Of a stretch of 64,000 nt of DNA, positions 48,708 through 60,151 are shown in pieces (position 1 is the stretch's first letter; the number at the start of each line of letters is the position of its first letter). The stretch is from Blasia pusilla (lineage: Eukaryota > Marchantiophyta > Marchantiopsida > Blasiales). A model generated the notes under the pieces. It was not told the origin of the DNA. It did not search any database and was given only the letters and a program-made list of their open reading frames with translations. The stretch covers positions 16,864,001-16,928,000 of the forward strand of contig CM114273.1 in NCBI GenBank assembly GCA_050084515.1, written 5' to 3'. The translations under genes and the position numbers were made by a program.

Positions 48708-49937
48708 CTCGAGACATTCACGATGATGAGATAATCTTGGAGTATTTGTGTATTTCCGTCTTAACGAGCATGGTGGGTCCTAAAGAGCGTGATCGAGTCT
48801 TACAACGATCCATGAGGTTCAAGTGAGAGGGGATACATCTGCTTCAAATTTGGGAGGATGGATGAATACGGATAACGCCACATGATAGAGGCATATGCTT
48901 TGGGAGAGAGAGTTATGTACATAATGAAGAGAAGATTGTGCAATTATAGACTATAAATAGGACACTTAGCAGATTGGGACTTACAGTTGCCGTGGTTGGC
49001 GATGGGTTATCGCTTCAACCGGCATACATTCTTGACATCATTTTTAATGTATTTCTTGCTCTATGGGAGAGAGCTACATTTATCGTTAACTATTTGACGA
49101 GATGTGATTGAGATACTTGATCTCGACAATCCACACATATAGATGCGAGCGTGTTCCCAAGGGTCGAACTCTTTCGGAGAGTCATGCCCATGGCCTTTGA
49201 GAACTTGACTATCACTCAACATTACAATACTATGAGATACGCAACTACATATGGAAGAGGCTATTGACAAGGGATTTGCTGATTCTATTTATCTACAAAA
49301 AATTGGTGCTAATGTTATTGGATGTGACAACAAGACGCTTCATTGTGCGAATGCAAGAGATTTTACATTTTGAAGTCTTTGTTTAGAGGGTCATGATGAT
49401 ACCGTTTAGGAAGATCATGTACGTAGATATATGTCATGTCATCTTCCGATCGTGGATGACAATACTGATTTGAACTTAATAATTGTTCTTGTAGGCTTGA
49501 GATGCATGTTGTGTGGGTCTGGCAAAGGAGCAACCACAATACAAGTGTATAATAGATGTTCTCGAGGATGACATATGTCATGTTTGACGCCCCTTCACTT
49601 GGTTTCTCAAGGACGTGAACTTTGTTCCACATGTACATAGATGTGATAAGTAAATTACAAGATGACTCTTGATGTCATGGATTGCACAAAGATGATTAAT
49701 AATGCGGCAACATAATGCCCAATCTCTGAATCTTAGCATTGAAAATCTGCACAACATTTAGGTTTTATTTATTTATTCTGTTTGGACTTAAAAGAACCTG
49801 ACCACCAATTATGGGAGTGACTTGGATTGTCTAATCATCAATGTATAGATATGTTAAGATTCATAATTAGATTGATTTTAGATTTGTGTACATGACAATC
49901 AATGTATGTTGGAAACAATATCTATTCACTCAACAAC
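48708..49937 (+). pseudogene. Decayed integrase region of the plus-strand gypsy element
   Basis: Expected position of integrase, between RNase H and the 3' LTR. Only scattered weak similarity to the integrase of the other copy is visible. No catalytic residues can be assigned. Confidence 0.35.
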
Positions 49938-50525
49938 TGTCATAATAGATGAGACATAAGAGGAGATAATATTTAGATCTTAGAAGAATCTTCTACTTCC
50001 CAATTTTGTGAAATAACATGTGGTCTCTTGGGTAATGACCTATGATTGCAAATCACCCCTCTTTAATTAGGAGTGGCAACCTTGGAAAGGTTAATCCTCC
50101 CATCCTTTCTATGAAGTCACTTGGACCTTTGGGTCGAGAATTAGTTCGATAGTTGGTCTCATGAAAGGAACATTTGTGTAGTAAACTAAGAATTAGTACC
50201 TTGTGTACTCCAAGTCGTTAACCTATATCAAGGGGAGATTTACCTATATATACATGTCATCTATGGAGATGGCCAAGGGAGGTATATCTCGAACAAAACT
50301 CATTCAAAACAACTTTCCTTGAATCAAATTGATATTAGGATTCATAATGCAATGCAATTTGTATGTACTAAACATGAATTCTCCCTTGAACGATAGGCTA
50401 GGATCGATTGAAGATCACACACATACAAAATCTATAAAAGACTTTCTCCCATTATTATTGCAATGTGCATCAATGAATGAATATTTGGATGAAACAGATT
50501 TCATCAAATTTTACATGTCATACCA
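49938..50525 (+). repeat. 3' LTR of the plus-strand gypsy element (approximate)
   Basis: Partner of 31642-32161, with which it aligns along most of its length. The two have diverged substantially, consistent with an old insertion. Confidence 0.65.
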
Positions 50526-51290
50526 ATTTTATGTTATGATTGTTCAATCATTTGTATGTGGATACGATATGATTCATATTTAGATAGATCTTAAATTTGT
50601 TCTTTTAACAACCAATAAATATTGCATGAAAAATATTTGAACACTAATTTTTATTATAAATTACAACTTTACAATGTTGTTAATATTATAAATGAGCATA
50701 TGACTCCCTACATATATTGATGACAATTAGTGTTTGAATATAGATAATACATTTCTTCAATTTGAGGTTTCATGCACAATGGTGCATATTAATGGGTGGT
50801 TGGTACCTTCCCAATTCCTTCCCTCAATCCGCTGATTCAAAACATAGGCTTAAACCTTGGTTTCAATTATGGTGACAAGAAATTAGGGACCAATTGCCAC
50901 AATTTACATTCAAGGCTTGAATTAAGCTGATTTTAATATTGGGTTTTCTTAGCATGGAAGAAAGACCAAAATCCATAGAGGCCACATGAAAACCAAGCTC
51001 CATGGGTGATTGAATCTCAATAATTGATGGCATATCCCAAAAACCCACCACTTGCCTTCTTCAAGAGGTAAAGAAAAACCCCATAATATCAATGTCCAAC
51101 TCGTTTTGGTGCCTTATCCTCATCATGGCCACTTTGGGTTTTCAAAAATCTTGGAAATATAGTCCATTGGGCTACATTTACTTACAAAGAAAAACACCAT
51201 AGTCAAGGGAAATGAACTCTTTTCTTCGGCGGGTGAATACTGGGCATTAAAGGTCTCCCATTAGATGGACTCGTTCACCACCTGGTATCA
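50526..51290 (+). repeat. LTR-like debris ending next to a tRNA-Met primer site
   Basis: No coding. The stretch ends in TTCACCACC directly followed by TGGTATCAAAACC at 51293, close to the plant retrotransposon primer-binding site for initiator tRNA-Met (TGGTATCAGAGC). The preceding bases may therefore be an LTR, but no partner LTR was found. Confidence 0.45.
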
Positions 51291-51672
51291 AAACCATATG
51301 TAGTAAATTTCTAGCAACAATCAAGTACATTGCAGACAAAATCTAATAAGTATTCCACCATATGTAAAGAAACAGATAAAATGATGGAGATTATGAAGTC
51401 AGTGAAGAAACACAAGATCAAAGGGCAAAATGATGATAGCCAAGACTACAGAGGGTGAGATGGGAGCATCCAGCTGGATTGTAAACCTCCAGCTGGATCC
51501 ATACTTTGGTCTTTCAATTTCACACAACAATCACATCCATCACAATCACAAGCTAGTATTTTTTTTTGTCCTTCCTTGAGTCCACACCCACACATTCACG
51601 AAGTCAGGAAATCATGGCTCTACCATCCCATATCTAGATATTCCTCAAAAGTGGAGTACAGGAGTCAACTGA

Positions 51673-51714
51673 CATATAATGACACATTTGTGATAACAAA
51701 TGTGTCATTATATG
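51673..51714. repeat. Perfect 19-bp inverted repeat with 4-nt loop
   Basis: Arm 51673-51691 (CATATAATGACACATTTGT) is exactly complementary to 51696-51714, with loop GATA. Confidence 0.95.
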
Positions 51715-51946
51715 ATGGAGATGATTTTATTTTCCAAGATCTAGTATGACATTATGTGATGATACTTAATTGCAATGATGAGGAACAAGATCAGCACCCA
51801 TATTTGGGAGGTGTGGGTGCCCACCTACACCTGCATGGGAATTGAATTCTCAGAAGACCAGGCAGAGTCACCTCGAAGTTCTGTACCAACACTCTGTATG
51901 GTACACACTCATACAATTCAAGGCAGTCTGCCTTGCCCACATAATA

Positions 51947-52600
51947 TGTTGTAAAAACATAGTACCTTGGAGTTTACTATAGTGAGGAGCAACTTATAGA
52001 ACTACTATAGTAGCTTAGTGTTTTACCACTGTAGATAGTAATTTGTTGTGACCATAAATTTACCTCAGTAATTCTGTGAATTACTATGGGCAGCAGGCCC
52101 TAACCCTAAAACCTAGAACTTCATCTTTTGGCTGTATATAACCCCTTGAGCGTGCCCTGCGAATTGACATTCTCTCACACCTTTCATACACAACTCTCTG
52201 GGCTTGAGGAGCTGATTGGGCAGCACTGAGTGTGCTTTGCTACCTGAGTGGTGTGTTCTTCTGACATTAGTAGTGCAGTGTGCTTCTCCTTACAGACTAA
52301 GTGGTCTGCTGACCTGTAGGGTTCAGTGAGTCTGGTGATGCAGGGTGTCTAGTAGTATTAACCTGAGTGGTTGCTATTTGAGATGTCTACTACTATTATT
52401 ACACTAAGTGTGCTTGTGAATGCTAGGTAGTCTGGTACTTTCCTCTACAATCTAACCTGAGTGGTTGCTATTGCATTAAGTGTGCTTGTGAGAGCTAGGT
52501 CGTAGAGAAACTCTGATATTCTAAAATAATAAAGTCTCCACTTTTCCCTCTTGCAACTGACTATCCCAAGATAAGTCTAACTAAGGTGCCACATCCATGG
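51947..52600 (+). repeat. Probable LTR (TATA box, internal repeats, AATAAA)
   Basis: Contains GCTGTATATAACCCC at about 52130 (TATA-like), two copies of ACCTGAGTGGTTGCTATT (about 52359 and 52456) and two of AAGTGTGCTTGTGA (about 52405 and 52477), and AATAATAAAGTCTCC near 52526 as a possible poly(A) signal. This is the layout of a promoter plus R/U5 of an LTR. The truncated LINE begins about 100 bp after it. No second copy was found in the window. Confidence 0.5.
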
Positions 52601-52643
52601 TCGTAAAGCTGGTACTGGCACTACTTAACATGTTCAATCTCTT

Positions 52644-55139
52644 GTGGACACTAAATTGGTGGATTCCTTTATTCTCTGTCTCTGTCTCTGTCTCAAGGAG
52701 AATGAGAGCTCCATTGTGGACTACATAGCTGTGGATGAGGAACTCTACACACGCAGTGGGAAGATCACAGTGGATGCGACAGACATTGGAAGATCAGATC
52801 ATTCATTGGTCTGGACAGAGTTGCAGCAAAGGCTAAAATGCTCGACCAAACCAGTGAAGAGAGTGATCAAGAAATGGAGGATAGAGGACTTCCAAGATGA
52901 GGGCAACAAGAAGGTGTACATTGGCAAGCTGGAAGAAAATCTCTTGGCATTTGACACTTTCATTGAATCTACCGTCAAGACCTTTGGGTTCACAAGAACA
53001 ACTGTGGACATGGTGCTGGCATGGTGGGAGCGTGGAGTGACAGATGCCGCCGAGATTGCTGTCGGCAGGAAATTGATAATATGCGGCAGAGCCGTCAAAT
53101 GGTGGTCCTTGGAACTCAAGGCAGCCATTGCCAAACGAAGGGAAGCGTATGTCACAAGTGCCAAAGCCAGGGACGATGCATCCTTGTGGGCAGAGTATGT
53201 GGCCCTACGCAAGGAAACCTGTCTTCTCGTGCGCATGCACAAGAAGAAAATGAACCAAGCCACATACTCATCCATCAATGAGAATTTCACTGAGAATCAG
53301 AAAAAGTTCTGGATGGAAGTGCAGAAATTGAGCAAGGCCAGGGACAGAAATGACGTAAAGGCCTTGAAGAGAAAAGACGGTGGAATGGTGACCACAGCTA
53401 AACAGATCCGACATGTGTTGGAAGGCCATTACAAGGAGTTAGGCAGGAAGCCTGCTCGGACATCCCTTGAAGAGCAGAACTTCGAGAGGGTGGTGGAGGA
53501 TTTTGTTAAGATACAACGGGAGAAGGCAGATGATGAGGTTGAGCTGGGCAATCCATATAATGATTGGTTCTCCCTGGCTGAGGTGGGATCAGCGATCAAA
53601 GAACTTGTGAACCACAAAGCAGGCGGTGGTGATGAGCTTGTGAATGAGCTGTTGAAGTATGGCGATGCTGCTATGGCTCGTTCTCTAGTGAGTCTCTTTA
53701 ACCTGGTCTGGCGGGCAGAAGTCATCCCACAAAGATGGCGGATGGGAGTCATCGTGAACCTCTTCAAGAAGGGTGAGCGAGAAGACCCTGGAAACTACAG
53801 GGGTATTACATTGCTGAGTGTAGTCGGGAAGCTCCTCTGCCGTATACTCAACAACAGGATCTCTATGTACCTGGAGGAGAATTCTGTCATCAAGGAAGGC
53901 CAGGCTGGCTTCCGGCAAGCCCGAGGATGCGTGGACCACATCTTCACCTTCAGTCAGATCATCCAGGGTAGGAAAAAAGAGGGGAAACCCACCTATTGCT
54001 TCTTCTTGGACCTCAAGAAGGCATACGACACTGTATGGCGTGACGGGCTTTCTTATAGCCTGTGGAAGGCGGGGCTGAGAGGGAAAATGTGGAGGGTGGT
54101 GGAGAAGATGTATCAGAACACAAGGAGTAGAGTTCTGGTGAATGGCCAAAAGAGTGGGACATTCGACATCAAGCAAGGAGTGGCTCAAGGATGCCCGCTC
54201 TCCCCCACCCTCTTCAACATTTTCGTGAATTCCCTATTGGAAGAAATGGAGGATAGTGGACTAGGCATACGGGTGGGCAACAGCTCTATTGTTGCCCTCA
54301 TGTTTGCTGATGACTTTGGTATCCTCGAGGAAACAGGAGAGAAACTCCAAGAGATGATCTCCCTGACCAAAATCTGGTGTGACATGTGGGGCATGGAGGC
54401 AAATGTACTGAAGTGCGGTGTGATGATTTTCAATGGCAAGGAGGAGGACCAAGACCAACAGTGGTACTGGGGTGACCAAGAGATCCCCCGTGTGGCTACC
54501 TACACCTATCTGGGCATAGAATTCTCGGAAGATTGCATGTGGGATGCACACACCAAGAAGACTACTGAGAAAGGCCACAAGAAGGTGAACTGTCTGTCCA
54601 GATTCCTACAGTGCCGGGACATCACATCAGAAGTAAAGCACTGTGTCATTTTGCATACCATTCGTCCCTCGCTGGAATATGGGGCAGCAGTGTGGGATGC
54701 CAACACCAAACAAAGGGATAGGCTTGAAGCTGTGCAGCTGAAGGCGTTTCGGGGTATGATGTCAACTTCATCACAAACCGCCCGCGTTGGTGTGAGATCA
54801 GAACTAGGTGTGGAACCCTTGGAGGATAGACGTGACATCGCCAAGTTGAAATGGCGGAGGCAGCTGGAGACAATGGACTCCCATCGCTATCCTAAAGAGG
54901 TGATGGGGAAAACCTGGACCCAAAGAAGACCGGTAAAACAGGCCAAATCTTGGACGAAAAAGGTTCAAGAGATTGTGCAAGCATCCAAGCTCCCAGCAGG
55001 GCCTGAACTGTGGGAGCAAGATGAGAAAGCATTCGTGGATACCATAACCAAAGCAGTGGGCAAACGCTCACAGCAGAACAGCATGGAGGAAGCCATGAAA
55101 ATGTCTGACCACTCTCTTTTGACGGTATTGAGAATATGA
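52644..55139 (+). CDS. LINE ORF2: endonuclease tail and reverse transcriptase
   Basis: 831-codon open frame. The first 15 or so codons are flanking DNA; LINE sequence begins near KENESSIVDYIAVDE, the end of an APE-type endonuclease (DIGRSDHSLVW keeps the terminal SDH). RT boxes follow: NYRGITLLSVVGKLLCRIL, GQAGFRQARGCVDHIF, FFLDLKKAYDTVW, QGVAQGCPLSPTLFNIF, and the catalytic box MFADDFGIL at about 54300 with both Asp. Then come a thumb-like region (TYTYLGIEF) and IRPSLEYGAAVWD. There is no stop or shift until the inserted LTR. Wording such as NYRGITLLSV, in place of the RPISL of common plant L1 elements, points to another LINE clade; which one needs a tree. Most of the endonuclease is missing, so this copy is not autonomous. 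Confidence 0.88.
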   Translation: MDTKLVDSFILCLCLCLKENESSIVDYIAVDEELYTRSGKITVDATDIGRSDHSLVWTELQQRLKCSTKPVKRVIKKWRIEDFQDEGNKKVYIGKLEENLLAFDTFIESTVKTFGFTRTTVDMVLAWWERGVTDAAEIAVGRKLIICGRAVKWWSLELKAAIAKRREAYVTSAKARDDASLWAEYVALRKETCLLVRMHKKKMNQATYSSINENFTENQKKFWMEVQKLSKARDRNDVKALKRKDGGMVTTAKQIRHVLEGHYKELGRKPARTSLEEQNFERVVEDFVKIQREKADDEVELGNPYNDWFSLAEVGSAIKELVNHKAGGGDELVNELLKYGDAAMARSLVSLFNLVWRAEVIPQRWRMGVIVNLFKKGEREDPGNYRGITLLSVVGKLLCRILNNRISMYLEENSVIKEGQAGFRQARGCVDHIFTFSQIIQGRKKEGKPTYCFFLDLKKAYDTVWRDGLSYSLWKAGLRGKMWRVVEKMYQNTRSRVLVNGQKSGTFDIKQGVAQGCPLSPTLFNIFVNSLLEEMEDSGLGIRVGNSSIVALMFADDFGILEETGEKLQEMISLTKIWCDMWGMEANVLKCGVMIFNGKEEDQDQQWYWGDQEIPRVATYTYLGIEFSEDCMWDAHTKKTTEKGHKKVNCLSRFLQCRDITSEVKHCVILHTIRPSLEYGAAVWDANTKQRDRLEAVQLKAFRGMMSTSSQTARVGVRSELGVEPLEDRRDIAKLKWRRQLETMDSHRYPKEVMGKTWTQRRPVKQAKSWTKKVQEIVQASKLPAGPELWEQDEKAFVDTITKAVGKRSQQNSMEEAMKMSDHSLLTVLRI

Positions 55140-55810
55140 TTGACCAGCAGAAGTATCTCCTTGTACAAAGTCAGAGCTAGCATCAGCTAGACCATCCATG
55201 ATTTCAGCTTGTACACAATCAGCAAATCAGTTCCTATCTCTATTGCCAAATCAGAGCCCTACCATGATGTGACTCTTCTTACTATCTAAGAGATACTAAG
55301 AAGGATTCTACTCAGCCACACCTTGCACTCACACTACAGGTCCTCACATGTCACCAGCTCAGAGATCAGACATGGCTCACCATTGAGCACAAACAATCTC
55401 CATCAGCATACTAGACAAAACAACCTGCCTTCCAGTGAGGCTCTAGCAAGCACAGCAATTAGTCTCAATCTCCTCTTCCTACTCTCTGATCACTCTGCAG
55501 CAGGACCAAGAGCCTCAGGAGTCCTCACCAAAACTGTGCATGCTGTAGAATTGACTTCTGCTCTCTAAACAGAGACATTATATACATCAGGGTGAGCACT
55601 TCTGGCCCTTAGATCTTCTTGAACAGATCCATACCCTAAATAACAGATGGTGGCTAACCCTAACTCGAGAATTGCCCTAATTCAAGGTTACCCTAAAAGA
55701 TAGAGGAACACTAAGTTATCTCTAGCTAACTAAATTAGTATCCAACTAAGTTAGTATCTGACTAACTATTTTTAGAGCATGACTAAACTAGATATTAACA
55801 AATTTCAACA
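55129..55810 (-). repeat. Solo copia LTR, reverse orientation, inside the LINE
   Basis: 682 bp, almost identical to the LTRs of the copia element at 56902-62373 but inverted. Flanked by GGTAT on both sides (55124-55128 and 55811-55815), a perfect 5-bp target-site duplication. No internal sequence, so it arose by LTR-LTR recombination of an inserted element. Confidence 0.95.
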
Positions 55811-56369
55811 GGTATATCCCGAGAGGGCAGAACTGAAGAACTATTTGCGGGGAACCCCTTGCTTGGGAACCCGGCTCAAGTTCAAGTTCAGGACGGGGGC
55901 AATCCCCTTGAACCATAAGAAAAGCAGGATGGGAACACAACTAAACTCTTGCGCCTTGTGTGACGATGGGGACGAAACCTCTAGTCATTACTTGGTCTCC
56001 TGCGCAAAATTCACAACACACAGAGCAAGAGCATATGCTGATATTGCTAAGCTGGTAGCACCAGAATTGTTCAACACATTCAGTAGCCTTGATTCATTGC
56101 CCAAAGCTGCTGCACTGGTAAGTAATGTCTATTGGGGATCCCAATCAGGTAAAGTAGATTGTGTGGTGAAGAGTTTCTTGGTTGACACTTGGAAGCTCCG
56201 CACAAACACGTTGTTTGGTCAGCACTCACACTATATGAGAGTGTCTCCCTCCTCTCATATGGTACCTTCTTCACTTGCTTCTCTCTCTACACCCATCCCA
56301 GTCTCAAGCACCGTCCAACCAGGGCGCGGGGTCTATGGTCGCAAGGCTACGACAGGCACTACTGAATGA
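55811..56369 (+). CDS. LINE ORF2, C-terminal part beyond the solo LTR
   Basis: Continues the frame of 52644-55128 once the LTR and one copy of the 5-bp target duplication are discounted. It contains a Cys-His finger: CALCDDGDETSSHYLVSC, a C-x2-C-x8-H-x4-C pattern typical of LINE C-termini. Ends GRKATTGTTE and a TGA. Confidence 0.8.
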
Positions 56370-56378
56370 GTACAGTCT

Positions 56379-56620
56379 GTCTCATATCTTACATGATAGA
56401 CTAGGAAAGAAAGGAAATCTGAAGTCTACATGACTACTTAATGAATGTCTTTAATGATCGCTTAACTAGCTGATTAATTATTTCAGCTCTCTTGTCTCAC
56501 ACGATGTACTTGAAAAGAAAAGAAATCTCCCTCTTGGATGAAGATTAATTGAGAGGAGTACTGCCTTCCAGAACAATCCGTCAAGTCATTCATTTTCTAC
56601 ATCATCGTGCATGATCTGGC
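56379..56620. other. Spacer between the LINE and duplicated segment R
   Basis: About 240 bp with no gene or repeat recognised. Confidence 0.4.
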
Positions 56621-56901
56621 ATACCATACCGATTTCAAGTCCCGTGATCCTCTTGGGTCCCCATGGACAGTAAATCAATTACATCATTTGTTTAATCTAG
56701 ATTTTAGATCTGACACAGGTCTGGTCAATGGATTTGAGCTCAGAACCCTGGACTCTGAATGATCTTCGTCAATGCTAAAAGTGACTATGATTATCAGAGA
56801 TACCAGAGGTACACAGGATCATGAAAGGCAACATTTTCAGATCAGCTATGTCATTGCATGTCATCTTACTTTTCTTTTGCAGAATCTCCTCTTGATGTTG
56901 T
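56621..56901. repeat. Segment R, first copy (left of the copia element)
   Basis: About 280 bp, nearly identical to 62382-62657. The 5' LTR of the copia element begins directly after it. Near its end CTTTTCTTTTGCAG resembles a splice acceptor on plus. Confidence 0.88.
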
Positions 56902-57584
56902 TGTTGAAATTTGTTAATATCTAGTTTAGTCATGCTCTAAAAGTAGTTAGTCAGATACTAACTTAGTTGGATGCTAATTTAGTTAGCTAGAGATAGCTTA
57001 GTGTTCCTCTATCTTTTTAGGGTAACCTTGAATTAGGGCAATTCTCGAGTTAGGGTTAGCCACCATCTGTTATTTAGGGTATGGATCTGTTCAAGAAGAT
57101 CTAAGGGCCAGAAGTGCTCACCCTGATGTATATAATGTCTCTGTTTAGAGAGCAGAAGTCAATTCTACAGCATGCACAGTTTTGGTGAGGACTCCTGAGG
57201 CTCTTGGTCCTGCTGCAGAGTGATCAGAGAGTAGGAAGAGGAGATTGAGACTAATTGCTGTGCTTGCTAGAGCCTCACTGGAAGGCAGGTTGTTTTGTCT
57301 AGTATGCTGATGGAGATTGTTTGTGCTCAATGGTGAGCCATGTCTGATCTCTGAGCTGGTGACATGTGAGGACCTGTAGTGTGAGTGCAAGGTGTGGCTG
57401 AGTAGAATCCTTCTTAGTATCTCTTAGATAGTAAGAAGAGTCACATCATGGTAGGGCTCTGATTTGGCAATAGAGATAGGAACTGATTTGCTGATTGTGT
57501 ACAAGCTGAAATCATGGATGGTCTAGCTGATGCTAGCTCTGACTTTGTACAAGGAGATACTTCTGCTGGTCAATCATATTCTCA
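56902..57584 (+). repeat. 5' LTR of the copia element
   Basis: 683 bp, TG...CA ends, TATATAATG near 57130 as a possible TATA element. The ATG at 57514 near its 3' end opens a frame that reads out of the LTR into gag. Confidence 0.95.
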
Positions 57585-58400
57585 GGTTACTGGGCCCACC
57601 CCAAACCTTTCTCCTTAGTGATTTCAGCAGTGTAGAGAAGTTAGATGGTGGGAACTATAGAGAATGGTCCAGAACCATGATGGGCATTCTAATGCTGATG
57701 CTAAAAGGGTTGTGGGTGTATGTTGAGATGAAACCTCACAATCTAGAAGAGCTTGTGGTAAATTTGGAGACAGCAAAATCAGTTGGCAGCTATCTTACTC
57801 AAACAGACCCTGAACTCCTCTATGAGGGAGTTGGTGGATGGTATAAGCAATGCTTGGGAGATCTGGTCCAAGCTGAAGAGTTTGAACAAGGAGTCAGCTT
57901 TGACTCTAGCTATGCAAAGATGGAAGACATTGAGCTCGACAAGGATGGCTGACACAGATAGAGTTGCAGCTCACATTGCCAAAATGGAGTCAACTTTTGC
58001 ACAAGTGAAAGCAGTTGGACAGGAACTGATTCCTATATGGAAGGTAACCCTGTTGCTATCCTCCTTACCTCCTCGATTTGATACAATGGTTACAATCTTT
58101 GAAACCTGGGAGGCAGATTTGCTTACATGGGAATCTGGACCAACAAGCTCCTGAGATATGATCAGAAGTAGAGGTGATTGTGGAAGAAACAGTCATGCTC
58201 AACAGGGATAGGAAGTGGAAAGAGACCAGAACTTGTTACATTTGTGCAGAGAAGGGACATCTTGTTTGTGCAATTGTCCAAAGAAGTTGATAAGGGAGAG
58301 AAAGTTAAAAGGAGTGGATCTGCAGTCAAGAATCAAGAGAAGTTGATGGAGAAGCAAAGGACCTCCTACAGGGAGAAGGATAAGGCAAAGGTTGCTGGAG
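57514..58400 (+). pseudogene. Copia Gag
   Basis: Begins in the LTR (MDGLADASSDFVQGD), shifts frame near 57605, then DFSSVEKLDGGNYREWSRTM and MMGILMLMLKGLWVYVE, the start of a copia capsid (UBN2/retrotran_gag type). A CCHC knuckle, CYICAEKGHLVCAIV, lies at about 58230-58275. At least three shifts break it. Confidence 0.85.
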
Positions 58401-58469
58401 TGATGACTACTGAATACACATCTGATGAAAGTTGTTGTTCTTTCATGATGGCCTCGTGTGAGAAAGATC

Positions 58470-58720
58470 TCAAGAGGAGCAGTGGATGGTGGGTGGACTC
58501 CGGTGCAACATCACATGTCTGTTATCAAGAGGAGTTGTTCTCAGACATAAAACCAGCAAGTAATCATCACGTGAGAAGTGCTTCTGGATTGTTAAGTCCT
58601 GTGGGAGGGGTTGGCTCAGTTTCTATTTTCTTCAGTGCTGATGAAAGCAAATTGATGAAATGGCAGCTGCATGGAGTGTTATATGTTGCAGATTACATAA
58701 AAATCTGTTGTCAGTTAAGA
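58470..58720 (+). pseudogene. Copia aspartic protease
   Basis: WWVDSGATSHVCYQEELFSD carries the DSGA active-site motif at about 58490-58520. Open until about 58720, then shifted. Confidence 0.85.
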
Positions 58721-58783
58721 AATTATTGAGGCAGGAATTGATGTGCACTTCTGGAACTCAAACCAGACTTGCACACTTGAGAG

Positions 58784-59660
58784 TTGGGGAAAGTCTTGTG
58801 CCGAGGAGTGGTACAAAGAAATTTGTTCAAACTGCTGGAATGTGATCCAGAGGAGCAGGTAAATCTCACTGAGAATAGGAGCTTGCTGAATCTGTGGCAT
58901 TGCAGATTGGGGCACCTATCGGAACACAGCATTGAGCTCTGCAAGGAATGTCATGTGGTGTGGAGATTGAGAAGTCACAGAAGCTTGAGTTCTGTGAGGC
59001 TTGTGTGCAAGGGAAAGCTCACAAGTCACTGTTGCTCCCAGAAGGTCACTTAACAGGTCTGAAAGATTATTGGACTTGATTCACTCTGATGTGTGTGGAC
59101 CAATGCCTGTAAAGTCACTAGGAGGAGCACAATATTTTGTGTCATTTGTGGACGACAAGAGTAGAAAGAGCTTTGTGTACCTGATAAGCAGCAAGGCTCA
59201 AGTTCTAGAGAAATTTGTTATCTTTGTCAACATGACAGAGAGGCAAGTTGAACGAAGAGTGAAGAGACTTAGGTCTGATGGAGGAGGAGAATATGCAAGT
59301 AAAGACTTTCAAGCATATCTCTCAGCCAAGGGGATATTAAAAGATGTTACTGGCACGTGACAGCCCCCACCAAAATGGAGTAGCTGAAAGTTGAATAGAA
59401 CCTTGCAAGAGAAAGCCTTGAGTATGTTGCAACATGCCAAGCTTGGTCAAGAATTCTGGGAGCAGCTATCATGACAGCGAATTATCTGAGGAACATCAGT
59501 CCCACAGCGGCCTTGAAGAATGTAACTCCAGAAGAGTGCTGGTCTGGTAAGAAACCTGACATTTCTAGATTGAAAGTGTTTGGTTGTGTTGGCTATGCCC
59601 TCACCCTGATACACAAAGGAGGAAACTAGATGCAAAGGCTGACAAGTACATATTTGTTGG
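58784..59660 (+). pseudogene. Copia integrase
   Basis: HHCC region LWHCRLGHLSEHSIELCKEC (about 58895), then SDVCGPMPVKSLGGAQYFVSF with the first Asp and RSDGGGEYASKDF with the second Asp and nearby Glu. Frame breaks near 58980, 59050 and 59360, and several stops between 59360 and 59580. Confidence 0.85.
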
Positions 59661-60151
59661 GTATGAAGAAGGGCTGAAAGGATACATGTTGTATAATCCT
59701 AGAACCTGCAAGGCAATTCGAAGCAATGATGTGACTTTTGATGAGAAGAGTTTTTGGAAAGACTCTGAGCACAAAGAGTCAATGGTCACCAGAGTGGTGC
59801 CAGTAATCACTTCTGTTGTCACTCCTGTAAACATCCCTGTAGTGTCAAACTCACATCAAGATGCTGATAAGGAGGAAGTATCAAAGGATACACTTGCAGA
59901 ATGTAGTGGAGGATTAGATACTTGCACCCAAGGTGTAAGAGAGGAAGATCATGTTGAAAATGATCAGCCTATGAAGGTGTACCAAAGGAGAAGTGCAGCC
60001 AAGCAAGTTATAGAGGCACATGAGTCCACAGAGGGAGTGATCAAGGAGATCTCAGAGCAACGGAGATCTGAAAGAATTTCCAAACCTGTAGAAAGGTTGG
60101 GGGATAAACGAAGCTCATTCTATTGAAGAAGGAGTTGTAGAGCCCAACTCT

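Larger units (their letters stand above)
31642..50525 (+). mobile_element. Old Ty3/gypsy element (plus strand) interrupted by a DNA element
   Basis: LTRs at both ends, a gag fragment at 34460-34990 and an RNase H fragment at 48182-48707, all on plus and all related to the younger minus-strand gypsy. About 12.3 kb of foreign DNA (35043-47390) separates gag from pol. Most of RT is missing. Not coding-competent. Confidence 0.65.
52685..56378 (+). mobile_element. 5'-truncated LINE (non-LTR retrotransposon) split by a solo LTR
   Basis: Starts within the end of the endonuclease domain and runs through RT to a C-terminal Cys-His finger and a short 3' end, TACTGAATGAGTACAG, with no poly(A). A second copy of only the last 165 bp lies at 62656-62821 and ends at the same place. 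A 682-bp copia solo LTR (55129-55810) interrupts the ORF. Confidence 0.82.

Noticed and set aside
57145-57390. An 81-codon frame found three times (55323-55568 plus, 57145-57390 minus, 61934-62179 minus)
   Set aside because: It is the antisense strand of the copia LTR, and its conservation only reflects the near identity of the three LTR copies. No start context or domain supports a protein.
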